Source of the DNA: a virus
IMG/VR virus record: IMGVR_UViG_3300031857_000037
Location: 1 to 64,000 of that record
Length of the DNA: 64,000 nucleotides
Strand: one strand, 5' to 3'
This document shows positions 40,171-48,346 of the stretch, one piece after another (the stretch's first letter is position 1; every line of letters begins with the position of its first letter). The notes beneath the pieces are model-generated. The model saw only the letters and a list, made by a program, of their open reading frames with translations, searched no databases and was not told the origin of the DNA. The translations under genes and the position numbers were made by a program.

Positions 40171-40382
40171 TGAACAACATAGATACCCACATTGCAAAAG
40201 ATAGAGAAATTCTCGATAACCCTGTCACTTCTCCACAAGCGAGAAGACATACTCAAGAAGAATTAGAAGCTTTAGAAGCTTATAAGGCTAATCATCCAGA
40301 AGATGATCATGATCCAACTCCATTAGAGTTATATTGCGATAGTCATCCAGGTGCCGCAGAATGTAAAATTTACGAAGACTAA
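40170..40382 (+). CDS. CP12-like protein between hub genes
   Basis: 70 residues, TAATG-coupled to gp27 and joined to gp5 by a one-base overlap. The C-terminus PTPLELYCDSHPGAAECKIY, then ED, matches the conserved CP12 tail (LE-x-(Y/F)CD-x-x-P-x-A-x-EC-x-(V/I)YED) including both redox cysteines. The N-terminal CP12 cysteine pair is absent. CP12 locks GAPDH and phosphoribulokinase and slows the Calvin cycle in the dark; cyanophages carry CP12 genes. Whether this copy does that, or is a virion protein reusing the fold, cannot be told from sequence. Confidence 0.7.
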   Translation: MNNIDTHIAKDREILDNPVTSPQARRHTQEELEALEAYKANHPEDDHDPTPLELYCDSHPGAAECKIYED

Positions 40383-42679
40383 TGATAGACGAATCTTTTG
40401 TAAAATCAAATTTTTTAGGTAGAGACGGATTCATTTGGTGGATCGGCCAAGTTGCCGATCCTAAAGTATGGCGCACTGAAAAAACAAGAATTGATGAAGG
40501 CAAATCATCTTGGGGATATAGATGCAAAATACGAATTATTGGATATCATAGTTTTGATAGAAATGAGTTAAAAGATGAAGACCTTCCTTGGGCTCATGTT
40601 CTAACTAGTGCAGCAGATGGAGCTCCAGCTCAAGGTGGTTTTGGTAAATTACCTTTACTTGTTGGAGGAGAGTCTGTATTTGGATTCTTTCTGGATGGGG
40701 AAGAAGCTCAACAACCTGTCATAATGTCTTGCTTCTATAGAAGCCCAATGGTTGAAAACATACCAAATCCGAATCCATTTGAACCATTTGCAGGAGCACC
40801 AACAAGTGGACCTCTTGGGGGAGGAGACCCAAAAAGAAGGAGTCAATCTACAAGAAATAAAAGACAAGATGATGGAGTTGCAAAAGAAATAGATGAAAAA
40901 ATTGGAGAGGGATCCCAATTTGAAATGTTTGCCAACCCACTCTTCGGAGCAGCTACAACAAAAAGTTTGGATTTAAGTCCCGGATTCGCTCCAATTACAA
41001 CAGATACTAGTAGTAAAGCCGGAGCAATATTTGGAGCTCCAAATATTCCTAGAGATCAGTTATTTTACGATGAAAAAGCAGAAGTTGCATTTCTATCTGC
41101 ATTTGATAAAGTAGGTAATGTTGAAACTGATAATGGGTGTGGAAATAATATTTTAAGTCAAATTACAAATACTCTACAAAGTTTTATCAAAACAGTAAAT
41201 GGACTTGAAAAAACTGCATTAGGATTCATAGACCCAGTTAGAAATGTTGTTGTAGATGTTCAACAAACTGTTAGGTCTGTAGCTAGAATTGTTGCATCCA
41301 TTATGAAGTTTGTGATTAATGGAATGCGTGATAGTATTTTCTGTTTAATTGGAAAATTATTTAAAGTACTATCAATTACATTACCATCTTCGATTAAACT
41401 TCCCATCTCTGAAGCTGCTAAAAATATATTAAATCTAATATTTTGTCTTTTTGAAAAACTATTTGGTCCTCTTATGGACTTTATCAAGGGTCTTTTAAAT
41501 GGACTTATTGGTAAAAGTCCAAATATACCTTTGTGTGCAATAGAAGAAATTACGAGTGCATTGGTAAATAAGTTGGCAGATATGGCAGATAATGCTCTAT
41601 CTGCTATTTTAAGTGGACTAGATTGGTTAGCTAGTGGAATTAGTTCAATTGCTGGTGCTTTAACCAGTGGATTGAACATGATTAGTCAGATCCTAAGTTT
41701 TTTAAGTTGCGATTCCTTAGCTTGTCAAAGTACAACTTCTTGGAATCCTTTTAGTGGAGCATCATTCCCAGCTTTGGATAGTTGGAATAGTATTATAGGA
41801 AACATGGATGTATTGAGTGGACTTGGTGGAGCCAATCAGTCTCTAGGTTATTTGTCTATGTTCGGATCTTCAAATACACCATTCAGTAAGTGCAGGAAAA
41901 AAATTACAAATCCACAAACACAAGATGATCTTGCTCCAATGCCAATTGGTGTCAAATTTTATAACTGTATCCCCCCAGAAATTAGAATCTATGGAGATGG
42001 AGTTGGTGCAAGAGCAAAAGCAGTAGTATCTGAAGTAGATGGATCCATTGTAACATTTTTACTATGCGATCCTGGAAAAGGGTATACATATCCACCAGAA
42101 ATAAGAGTTGTTGATAATTCAAATCATGGAAAAGGTGCTCAAGCTAGAGCAACAGTATCAAATGGAGGAATAGATTCGATCTATGTTATTAATCCCGGAA
42201 CTGGTTATTGTCAAACCAACTTAACCGAAGAGACTGGTGGTGGTGCTGGTACTGCCTCTCTACCACCATGTTTAGATGTGGGAGACGGTCAACTTTCTCC
42301 AGTTGTTATTGGAATCACTACTAATTTTGTAATAGGAAGTCCCGGAATAGGATATACTTTTGGAGATACTATACAAGTTGGAGATGATTTGTTTAAACCA
42401 GTGATTACAGATAACGGTTCTATTATTGATGTGGAATACCCAAGTTTTGCGGTTCAACCAACTCAACCAGGTCAAGCGCCCCCTCCCAATCAAACTACAC
42501 AAACTGGATCATCTGGTCAAACTTTCAAATCTGTTCCACCAGTGATTATAAATACAAGGACGGGAGAAGGTGCCATCATCTATCCAGTTCTACAATTCGT
42601 ACCACAATTTATCACTGATACTCTTGATCAAAATATTGTTGGTATTGGCTCCATCGTAAACGTAGTCGATTGTGTGTAA
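40382..42679 (+). CDS. 5: baseplate central spike protein gp5, without visible lysozyme domain
   Basis: 765 residues. The N-terminal OB-fold is recognisable by similarity to T4 gp5: GFIWWIGQVADPKVW, RCKIRIIGYHSFDR, LPWAHVLTSAADGAP, GGESVFGFFLDGEEAQQPVI. No T4-lysozyme-like E...D...T motif is seen. Instead residues about 245-440 are long hydrophobic helices, and 525-765 hold GxGY beta modules (KGYTYPPEIRVV, GTGYCQTN, GIGYTFGD). The next gene may supply the missing beta-helix tip. Other proteins in this unit carry the wall-hydrolase-like domains. Confidence 0.8.
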   Translation: MIDESFVKSNFLGRDGFIWWIGQVADPKVWRTEKTRIDEGKSSWGYRCKIRIIGYHSFDRNELKDEDLPWAHVLTSAADGAPAQGGFGKLPLLVGGESVFGFFLDGEEAQQPVIMSCFYRSPMVENIPNPNPFEPFAGAPTSGPLGGGDPKRRSQSTRNKRQDDGVAKEIDEKIGEGSQFEMFANPLFGAATTKSLDLSPGFAPITTDTSSKAGAIFGAPNIPRDQLFYDEKAEVAFLSAFDKVGNVETDNGCGNNILSQITNTLQSFIKTVNGLEKTALGFIDPVRNVVVDVQQTVRSVARIVASIMKFVINGMRDSIFCLIGKLFKVLSITLPSSIKLPISEAAKNILNLIFCLFEKLFGPLMDFIKGLLNGLIGKSPNIPLCAIEEITSALVNKLADMADNALSAILSGLDWLASGISSIAGALTSGLNMISQILSFLSCDSLACQSTTSWNPFSGASFPALDSWNSIIGNMDVLSGLGGANQSLGYLSMFGSSNTPFSKCRKKITNPQTQDDLAPMPIGVKFYNCIPPEIRIYGDGVGARAKAVVSEVDGSIVTFLLCDPGKGYTYPPEIRVVDNSNHGKGAQARATVSNGGIDSIYVINPGTGYCQTNLTEETGGGAGTASLPPCLDVGDGQLSPVVIGITTNFVIGSPGIGYTFGDTIQVGDDLFKPVITDNGSIIDVEYPSFAVQPTQPGQAPPPNQTTQTGSSGQTFKSVPPVIINTRTGEGAIIYPVLQFVPQFITDTLDQNIVGIGSIVNVVDCV

Positions 42680-42682
42680 ACC

Positions 42683-43234
42683 ATGCCCGAACAACCAAAA
42701 GAATATTATGAAAAGAAACCAGGCTATATAATTAAGTCTGGAACTGAAGATGCTGTGGGGAGAATAATAGATTATGCGATGTTCACGGATAATGGCCAAG
42801 GGTTTGAGTACACAACCGATGGTCAATACATGCAACAATGTAATAAAACCTCATATGAACTTTGTGGGGTAGATGGAAAAGATAAAGAACCTGCTAAAAT
42901 TATAAGAGCTAGAAAGGGTGATATTATCATCGAAGCAATGGATGGTGATATTATTCTAAGAGGTAAAAATATTAGAGTTGTTGCTCTAGATGGAACTGGA
43001 GAAGTGACTGTAGTTTCAGGAAAACATTTTGCTGTAAATGCTCCTGTACAATCTTTTAAAGGAAGTAACTCCAATACAGTTATGTCCAACAGTGCATCTA
43101 TTGGAGCTCAAGCAACAGATACCACTGGAAATATACAAAATAGTCAAACTTCTGGTGCAGAAGATTGTGAAGGGTCAATTTTAACTAGACTTTTAAATAT
43201 TGCTAAGAAATTTGAAAAATGGTTAAGTTGTTGA
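42683..43234 (+). CDS. needle-like beta-helix protein, probable gp5 C-terminal partner
   Basis: 183 residues. Residues 70-120 read KIIRARKGDIIIEAMDGDII, then LRGKNIRVVALDGTGEVTV. This short-strand GD-I-x-I/L pattern is that of the triple-stranded beta-helix of gp5 and VgrG spikes. The C-terminal RLLNIAKKFEKWLSC is a helix. Its place right after gp5 suggests that the T4 spike has been split into two chains here. That is inference. Confidence 0.6.
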   Translation: MPEQPKEYYEKKPGYIIKSGTEDAVGRIIDYAMFTDNGQGFEYTTDGQYMQQCNKTSYELCGVDGKDKEPAKIIRARKGDIIIEAMDGDIILRGKNIRVVALDGTGEVTVVSGKHFAVNAPVQSFKGSNSNTVMSNSASIGAQATDTTGNIQNSQTSGAEDCEGSILTRLLNIAKKFEKWLSC

Positions 43235-43251
43235 ATACTAGGAGGTGAAAT

Positions 43252-43301
43252 ATGCCTGCAGAACCCGTTAAGTATATTGGTGATAAACTCTGTGTAGGTC
43301 C
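43252..43301 (+). repeat. 50-base perfect repeat at adhesin starts, first copy
   Basis: Identical to 44130-44179. It covers ATGCCTGCAGAACCC through the codons for KYIGDKLCVG. Identity stops abruptly, which suggests recent conversion of the 5-prime end or a selected shared docking segment. Confidence 0.9.
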
Positions 43302-44124
43302 TTTAGATTACTCATTTTTACCTGCTGTCCCCGCTATACCTGGAACTTCAGTATTAAATGGACCTGCATGGATTGGTGCAGGTGGACCCCAAATTCCTAC
43401 AGCTAATTGTATGATTGGTCCTGGAATTGGAGGTCCAATTTCTTTACAAGTTATTGGTATTGCTAATTTTATTTCTATTACCAACCAAATAGGAATTAAT
43501 AATAGATCTGGTCTTGCAAATATAACTGGATTTACTCAAAAACTTGGTGCAAGTACAAAAGCTGCATTTTCGGCTACCACTGGATTTAGTGCAAAATCTA
43601 CCACACAAACTACAGCTGGACCACAGTATTCTCAAGCATTTGCTGAAACTCCTTTATTAAAGGCTAAAGTAATTCTGGGAAATGTTTCAGGAACTACAGG
43701 AATCAATCCAACTCAAGCTGCAGCATTAGCTACAAAAAAACCATTTGATATTAAACACCCAACCAAAGAAGGTTGGAGACTTAGACATGTTTGTGTCGAA
43801 GGTCCAACTGCGGATGTTTATGTCAGAGGTGTGATGGAATCCTGCGATACTATTGAACTTCCAGATTACTGGACAGGACTAGTAGATTCTGAAACAATCA
43901 CAATTAGTTTAACCGCAGTCGGAGAATATCAAGAACTTTTTGCAAAACTATCGGAGTGTGGTACTAAAGTAAAAGTCTCCAACGCTTTAGGTGAAGTAAA
44001 AAAATATAGTTATTTGATATTCGGTGAAAGAAAAGATGTTGAAAGAAATATTGCAGAATATGAGGGAGAATCGGTAACAGATTATCCCGGAGATAATGCA
44101 CAATACGGATTGTTTACTTTATAA
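43252..44124 (+). CDS. adhesin-like structural protein, copy 1
   Basis: 290 residues behind TAGGAGGTG, a strong ribosome binding site. The N-terminal 70 residues repeat small Gly/Pro turns (KYIGDKLCVGPLDYSF, SVLNGPAWIGAGGPQIP, CMIGPGIGGP), reminiscent of PAAR-like spike tips. The C-terminal domain FDIKHPTKEGWRLRHVCVEG, then IELPDYWTGLVDSETITISL, then FGERKDVERN occurs in many cyanophage fibre proteins. Likely attaches to the spike or baseplate and carries a receptor- or chaperone-like end. Confidence 0.65.
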   Translation: MPAEPVKYIGDKLCVGPLDYSFLPAVPAIPGTSVLNGPAWIGAGGPQIPTANCMIGPGIGGPISLQVIGIANFISITNQIGINNRSGLANITGFTQKLGASTKAAFSATTGFSAKSTTQTTAGPQYSQAFAETPLLKAKVILGNVSGTTGINPTQAAALATKKPFDIKHPTKEGWRLRHVCVEGPTADVYVRGVMESCDTIELPDYWTGLVDSETITISLTAVGEYQELFAKLSECGTKVKVSNALGEVKKYSYLIFGERKDVERNIAEYEGESVTDYPGDNAQYGLFTL

Positions 44125-44129
44125 TTATT

Positions 44130-44179
44130 ATGCCTGCAGAACCCGTTAAGTATATTGGTGATAAACTCTGTGTAGGTCC
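44130..44179 (+). repeat. 50-base perfect repeat at adhesin starts, second copy
   Basis: Second copy of the 43252-43301 block, 878 bases downstream. Recombination between the copies would cleanly delete one adhesin. Confidence 0.9.
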
Positions 44180-45035
44180 AATAGATTATTCATTCTTACC
44201 TGGATGCGTTCCATCAATTCCAGGAACAACAGTTTTAAATGGGCCTGTGTGGATTGGTGCTGGAGGACCACCAATTCCTACAGCTAATTGTATGATTGGA
44301 CCTGGATTGGGGGGACCAATCTCCCTACAAGTTATTGGTATTGCCAATATTCCAGCTATTAATAATCAATCCGGAATCTACAATAGATCAGGTCTTGCAA
44401 ATGTTACTGGATACAGTAACAAAGTTGGTTCCGACGTAAAAGCTGCATTTTCGGCTACAACTGCATATAGTGCAAAAGCCGCAGTACAAACCACTGCTGG
44501 TCCAGATTATTCTCAAGCATTCAGAGAAACGCCATTATTAAGAGCTAGGGTGATTATTGGAAACATGTCCGGAACAAAGGGCATGAATACGCAATTCAAA
44601 ACAAGAGTGCAAGCAAAAAAACCTTTGGGACATCCAAATTTTGACATTAAACATCCCACAAAAAATGGTTGGAGAGTTCGTTATGTTTGTACAGAGGGCC
44701 CGACTGCCGATGTTTTTATCAAAGGAACTCTTAAAAATAAAAATATTATTGAACTTCCAGATTATTGGGAAGGTTTAGTTGATTCTGAAACCATAAATGT
44801 AATATTAACTTCGATTAATCAACATCAAAAACTCTTTTATAATGTTTCCAAATGTGGAACCAAAATTGAAGTTTTCTCTAACTCTGATAATTCAATCAAT
44901 TGTTACTATAAAATATTTGCAGAAAGAAAAGACACTCCTAAAAATATTGTAGAATATAAAGGGTTGAATCATACCGATTATCCTGGAGATAATAACGAAT
45001 ATAGATTCTGGTTTAGTCCCACAGTGTTCCCATAA
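44130..45035 (+). CDS. adhesin-like structural protein, copy 2
   Basis: 301 residues, a paralogue of copy 1 with the same three-part order (KYIGDKLCVGPIDYSF, VLNGPVWIGAGGPPIP, FDIKHPTKNGWRVRYVCTEG, IELPDYWEGLVDSETINVIL). The first 50 bases of the two genes are identical while later sequence diverges. Different C-terminal loops suggest different surface contacts. Confidence 0.65.
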   Translation: MPAEPVKYIGDKLCVGPIDYSFLPGCVPSIPGTTVLNGPVWIGAGGPPIPTANCMIGPGLGGPISLQVIGIANIPAINNQSGIYNRSGLANVTGYSNKVGSDVKAAFSATTAYSAKAAVQTTAGPDYSQAFRETPLLRARVIIGNMSGTKGMNTQFKTRVQAKKPLGHPNFDIKHPTKNGWRVRYVCTEGPTADVFIKGTLKNKNIIELPDYWEGLVDSETINVILTSINQHQKLFYNVSKCGTKIEVFSNSDNSINCYYKIFAERKDTPKNIVEYKGLNHTDYPGDNNEYRFWFSPTVFP

Positions 45036-45038
45036 ATA
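45031..45038 (+). promoter_or_regulatory. candidate late promoter
   Basis: CATAAATA fits NATAAATA. It overlaps the stop codon of adhesin copy 2 and lies 37 bases before the next ATG. Confidence 0.6.
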
Positions 45039-45074
45039 ATACTAAACAATCTTTGACAATATAATTAACTAATT

Positions 45075-46733
45075 ATGGCCGGTGTATCTACTCATTTCAT
45101 TGCAGAATGTAAGGAAGAACTTGAATTTAAAAAGCAAGAAAAAGAACAGTTACTGGAACAACTTGCATTATATGATGTAAGAATAGATCGATATGATGCA
45201 GTTATTGAAAATATGGACAGGTCATTATTGCCTGGGATAGCAGAAATTAATGCTGGAGCGACTGCTGCAGCTGCAGCATATGAGTCTAGAGTTTCTACTG
45301 GGTGTAAAAGTGATTTAGCTTGGGTTCAAACCGGCCAACGTACTTTTAGAGTCGGTTTTACAAGCGTAGTGACTGAAACAATCTATGAAGTCAAAAAAGA
45401 TTCTTCCACATATACACAGTATGGAAAATGGGGAATAAAATATTACAGAAGACCTAAAAATCAAGATTATGGTTCCAATATTGTTTCTGAATTTTATGGA
45501 GCTATCAGTGCAGGAACTACCAACTTAGCAATTGTTCAAGCTGGTGTTGCTGGAACTGTTGGTATTTTGCCTGGTGATCTTATTACGGATGATCTAGAAA
45601 ATCCTACTGTATTTGGAATAAATAATCTTCCCAATATTGTTGGTTTCGGACAAAGTACCTTAGTAATTGAAACCAAAATTTTTAATGGTAAGGTTACAAT
45701 TGGATCTACTGTTATTGCACAAGCAGGAGTTGGAGATACAACTCAAATTCAAGTAGGTAATAGAATTATTGGAACCAGTGTTTTACCTTTTGAAACTACT
45801 GTAGTGGCTATTAGTTCTGCTCCAATTGATATTGAAATATGGGATTTTGATTTTGGTGGATTTATTACCACTAGTGTTACTGTTCCATCTTTGGTCATAA
45901 GTAATCCAGCTTTAGGTTCAACTACTATTGACTTTGCAATAGGAATTACAAGTACTTATGATTCATTTTTAATAGATGTCCCTGCAAGTCAAGATGTTAA
46001 TCCTAGTGATCCTACGAATTTTACTATAATTAGAACTACGCAATCAGTATTGGATGAATTTGATGCTACAAATAATCCTATAGATCCAGTTACTGTGGGG
46101 ATTATGAATGAAAGCACTGTAGGATTTGGCCATAGTGTTGTGAGAGTTAGTAGTACTGCTCCTCCGGGACCTTTTCAGTGGAGAGAAGTTCTCGGTGATT
46201 TTGATCCAGAACCTGAGTGTGGGGCTGGATTTGTAGATTGGTATGAAGGAACTACTCAATGGCCTGTATTGATTACCAATACATTTGATTCTGAAGGAGC
46301 CTTAATTAGTTCGAGTAGCGCACATGCGCCAGAAGGAACTACAGTTACATTATCAGTTGGAAGTACTGTTCCACAAAGATATGGAATAGGATATACTGGA
46401 ACCAGTTCAAATAATCCATCTTTTTCTGGTTGTGGGGCACAAAATACTGCTATATCAAACGCGGAATCAACAAGAAATTCAAGTATTACAAAGTCACAAG
46501 CAACAGTGGATGAAACTCTTGCTGCTTCATTAAGACTTAGACAACTTAGAGATAAGTTGGAAGGTCAAGCATTTGTCTTTTTACAAGGAAGAGCTGCAGC
46601 GGACGCAGAAATAGTTAGATTAACTAAGGCAATTGCAGAGTTGGAAGCGGTAGATTTATCGCAATATGAACCAACAACGAACATAAACAAAAATAAATAC
46701 ACAAACAATACGGTCGGGGTGCCAACCACTTAA
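45075..46733 (+). CDS. structural protein with coiled-coil ends
   Basis: 552 residues. The N-terminal helix (KEELEFKKQEKEQLLEQLAL) and C-terminal helix (ASLRLRQLRDKLEGQAFVFL, then IVRLTKAIAELEAVDL) form coiled coils. Between them is a Thr/Val/Gly-rich beta region (TTNLAIVQAGVAGTVGILPG, TFRVGFTSVVTETIYEVKKD). I recall long coiled-coil plus beta structural proteins at this place in cyanophages. Fibre or whisker function is a guess. It ends the plus-strand structural unit. Confidence 0.65.
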   Translation: MAGVSTHFIAECKEELEFKKQEKEQLLEQLALYDVRIDRYDAVIENMDRSLLPGIAEINAGATAAAAAYESRVSTGCKSDLAWVQTGQRTFRVGFTSVVTETIYEVKKDSSTYTQYGKWGIKYYRRPKNQDYGSNIVSEFYGAISAGTTNLAIVQAGVAGTVGILPGDLITDDLENPTVFGINNLPNIVGFGQSTLVIETKIFNGKVTIGSTVIAQAGVGDTTQIQVGNRIIGTSVLPFETTVVAISSAPIDIEIWDFDFGGFITTSVTVPSLVISNPALGSTTIDFAIGITSTYDSFLIDVPASQDVNPSDPTNFTIIRTTQSVLDEFDATNNPIDPVTVGIMNESTVGFGHSVVRVSSTAPPGPFQWREVLGDFDPEPECGAGFVDWYEGTTQWPVLITNTFDSEGALISSSSAHAPEGTTVTLSVGSTVPQRYGIGYTGTSSNNPSFSGCGAQNTAISNAESTRNSSITKSQATVDETLAASLRLRQLRDKLEGQAFVFLQGRAAADAEIVRLTKAIAELEAVDLSQYEPTTNINKNKYTNNTVGVPTT

Positions 46734-46798
46734 AGAACTGTCACACACCCCCTGGACACCCCCCCACACTTCTTGGTATGATAGCCATGTTAATCCAA
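46733..46798 (+). promoter_or_regulatory. shared upstream element AAGAACTGTCACA with a possible -10
   Basis: AAGAACTGTCACA (46733-46745) recurs exactly at 61871-61883. Both are followed by C-rich sequence with a CCCCCTG core and a -10-like box; here the candidate is TATGAT at about 46780. Both sit in an intergenic gap just before a run of small genes. It may be a phage-specific early promoter element. Confidence 0.5.
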
Positions 46799-46808
46799 AC
46801 AACCCCTA

Positions 46809-46985
46809 ATGCAAATTGATCGTGATGTTTTGAAGAATCTTCAGGAACTGCAAGAAGATGTTGCAGAGGCCTTTACTGACGAAAACTTCCCTATGAGTGG
46901 TGAAGTTTATTGGACTGCGGTAGAGTGTCTTGCAACTGCAAAACTCGCAGAACTTCGTGGTGAACTGGTTGCAGATGAAGTATAA
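46809..46985 (+). CDS. hypothetical protein, 58 residues
   Basis: ATG at 46809. Acidic and helical: DRDVLKNLQELQEDVAEAFT, then WTAVECLATAKLAELRGEL. First gene after the AAGAACTGTCACA element. It overlaps the next start by 11 bases. Confidence 0.55.
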   Translation: MQIDRDVLKNLQELQEDVAEAFTDENFPMSGEVYWTAVECLATAKLAELRGELVADEV

Positions 46986-47124
46986 AGTCCAGTACTTTAA
47001 ACCCAAAAAGAAAGGCCTTGCCAAACACGAAGCAGTGTTCTACAATATAGAAGACGCAATGAGGTGGGAGTCTTACGTTAAATACGAATTGAACGCACAA
47101 AATCTAGAAATAGTTCCAATCTAA
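46975..47124 (+). CDS. small basic conserved protein, 49 residues
   Basis: ATG at 46975, chosen over a longer upstream frame because the extension only shadows the previous gene. It reads MKYKVQYFKPKKKGLAKHEA, then YNIEDAMRWESYVKYEL. I recall such short proteins in cyanophages. Role unknown. Confidence 0.55.
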   Translation: MKYKVQYFKPKKKGLAKHEAVFYNIEDAMRWESYVKYELNAQNLEIVPI

Positions 47125-47125
47125 T

Positions 47126-47335
47126 ATGAGTCTACTCAAAATTAACAGAGCATCACTTTACGAATATCCAGTGAAAACAACTCCTCAAAATGTCAAAGAA
47201 TCAAACGAAGGACTGTTTCATGCTAAAATGACTCTACCTGCGGCTGCAAAACATTGCGGAATGACACAAAAAGAAATGAAGTTGACATTCTTCGAGTTTT
47301 TGAAGTATAATCCTCCTACCTACCAACCCGAGTAA
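47126..47335 (+). CDS. conserved small protein with helix-turn-helix-like end
   Basis: 69 residues, one base after the previous stop. LPAAAKHCGMTQKEMKLTFF, then EFLKYNPPTYQP. The helix-Cys-Gly-Met-Thr-helix segment looks like a short HTH and could bind DNA. Weak evidence. Lies ten bases before the tRNA cluster. Confidence 0.5.
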   Translation: MSLLKINRASLYEYPVKTTPQNVKESNEGLFHAKMTLPAAAKHCGMTQKEMKLTFFEFLKYNPPTYQPE

Positions 47336-47344
47336 GGTTTTCGA

Positions 47345-47419
47345 GGGACTGTCGCCTATTGGTTAAGGCCCACTGCTTATAACGGTGTGAACGGAGTTCA
47401 ATTCTCCGCAGTCCTACCA
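47345..47419 (+). tRNA. tRNA-Ile (anticodon TAT)
   Basis: Acceptor GGGACTG pairs with CAGTCCT. D-stem GCCT/AGGC, anticodon stem CACTG/CGGTG around loop CTTATAA, T-stem CGGAG/CTCCG with loop TTCAATT. CCA is encoded at 47417-47419. It reads ATA, a codon enriched in this AT-rich genome and rare in higher-GC Synechococcus hosts. Confidence 0.9.
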
Positions 47420-47427
47420 AAATAAAT

Positions 47428-47510
47428 GGGAGCATGGTGGAATCGGTAGACACACCAGACTTAAAATCTGTCGGGCATAGCCTGTGGGAGTTCAAGTCTC
47501 CCTGCTCCTA
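47428..47510 (+). tRNA. tRNA-Leu (anticodon TAA)
   Basis: Acceptor GGGAGCA pairs with TGCTCCT. The anticodon loop is CTTAAAA with stem CCAGA/TCTGT (outermost pair mismatched). A long variable arm (CGGGCATAGCCTG) marks a class II tRNA, and the T-stem is GGGAG/CTCCC. No encoded CCA. It reads TTA. Confidence 0.9.
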
Positions 47511-47534
47511 TTAGTATACATAGTTATACTATTT

Positions 47535-47606
47535 GCCCTTGTAGCTCAGTGGTAGAGCAACGGTTTTGTAAACCGTTGGTCGCTGGTTCAAATCCGGTCG
47601 GGGGCT
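47535..47606 (+). tRNA. tRNA-Thr (anticodon TGT)
   Basis: Acceptor GCCCTTG pairs with CGGGGGC (two G-T pairs). D-arm TAGCTCAGTGGTAGAGC, anticodon stem ACGGT/ACCGT with loop TTTGTAA, T-loop GGTTCAAATCC. It reads ACA. CCA is not encoded. Confidence 0.9.
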
Positions 47607-47624
47607 TCAGTAATTAAAAGATTC

Positions 47625-47783
47625 ATGATCATCAATCTCTGGTACAATAAAGACATGAATCAATGGAGATGGTCGTTGACTGATCCATCCACAATGGAAC
47701 AACATACAGGAGGACAACCAAATCTTAGAACAGCAATGAATGACATTGCCAATACAGTAGAATTCATTTTAAGTAAAAAATGA
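47625..47783 (+). CDS. hypothetical protein, 52 residues
   Basis: ATG at 47625. MIINLWYNKDMNQWRWSLTD, then GQPNLRTAMNDIANTVEFIL. A Trp-rich strand is followed by a helix. Coupled by ATGA to the 2OG-like gene. Family not recognised. Confidence 0.55.
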   Translation: MIINLWYNKDMNQWRWSLTDPSTMEQHTGGQPNLRTAMNDIANTVEFILSKK

Positions 47784-48346
47784 ATAATACACATGTGTAT
47801 TATAAAAAACTAAACGAGAAATCAATATTTTTATATGATTTTTGTAATTCAACAATGAACAATATCCCTGAAGATCAAAGAAAAAAATTAGTAAATCGTG
47901 CAGATTTTAAAGTTGTCAGGATAAACAAAGACCACTTTTTAAAAGAACCTTTAATTAAAAAGATACATGAACAATTTGAGATAAGTTTTGCTGGTATTTT
48001 TATCTTAGAAAAAAATACCGCATGTGAATTTCACATAGATGAGCCAAGAAAAGTAGCCATCAATATGTTGTTATCTTCTGGAATAAGTCATAGTATTTTT
48101 AAAAAAGAAAATAAAGAATCCGATAACGCATATCAATACGAATTTGAAGAACTGATATTTGAAGAAAAATATTTTTATTTGTATAATGTCTCAAAAGAAC
48201 ATAGTGTAATAAACTTCGATAAACCAAGATATATGTTCTCAATCAAATTTAAAGATGGCAAATTGTCTTACGACGAATTATCAAAGTGGTGTGAAGAAAA
48301 TAATTTGTTAGAAAACCAAAACAAAATAAGTAATTATACTCAGTGA
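47780..48346 (+). CDS. 2OG-Fe(II) oxygenase-like protein (aspartyl hydroxylase type)
   Basis: 188 residues. The facial triad is readable as H85-x-D87 (EFHIDEPRKVAINMLL) and H141 (VSKEHSVINF), with R150 (KPRYMFSI) ten residues later as the 2-oxoglutarate ligand. Length and spacing match small AspH-like enzymes. It is diverged from the two oxygenases of the 7-12 kb island. The next gene is Mom-like, and a joint role in modification is possible but unproven. Confidence 0.6.
   Translation: MNNTHVYYKKLNEKSIFLYDFCNSTMNNIPEDQRKKLVNRADFKVVRINKDHFLKEPLIKKIHEQFEISFAGIFILEKNTACEFHIDEPRKVAINMLLSSGISHSIFKKENKESDNAYQYEFEELIFEEKYFYLYNVSKEHSVINFDKPRYMFSIKFKDGKLSYDELSKWCEENNLLENQNKISNYTQ

Noticed and set aside
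40382-42679. T4-type lysozyme domain in gp5
   Set aside because: Looked for the Glu-Asp-Thr catalytic order after the OB-fold and did not see it; the middle is hydrophobic helix and the end is GxGY modules.
43252-45035. Confident PAAR-tip assignment for the adhesin N-termini
   Set aside because: Gly/Pro turns and NG-P-x-WIGA segments are suggestive, but the metal-binding Cys/His set of PAAR proteins is not clear, so it is kept as a resemblance only.
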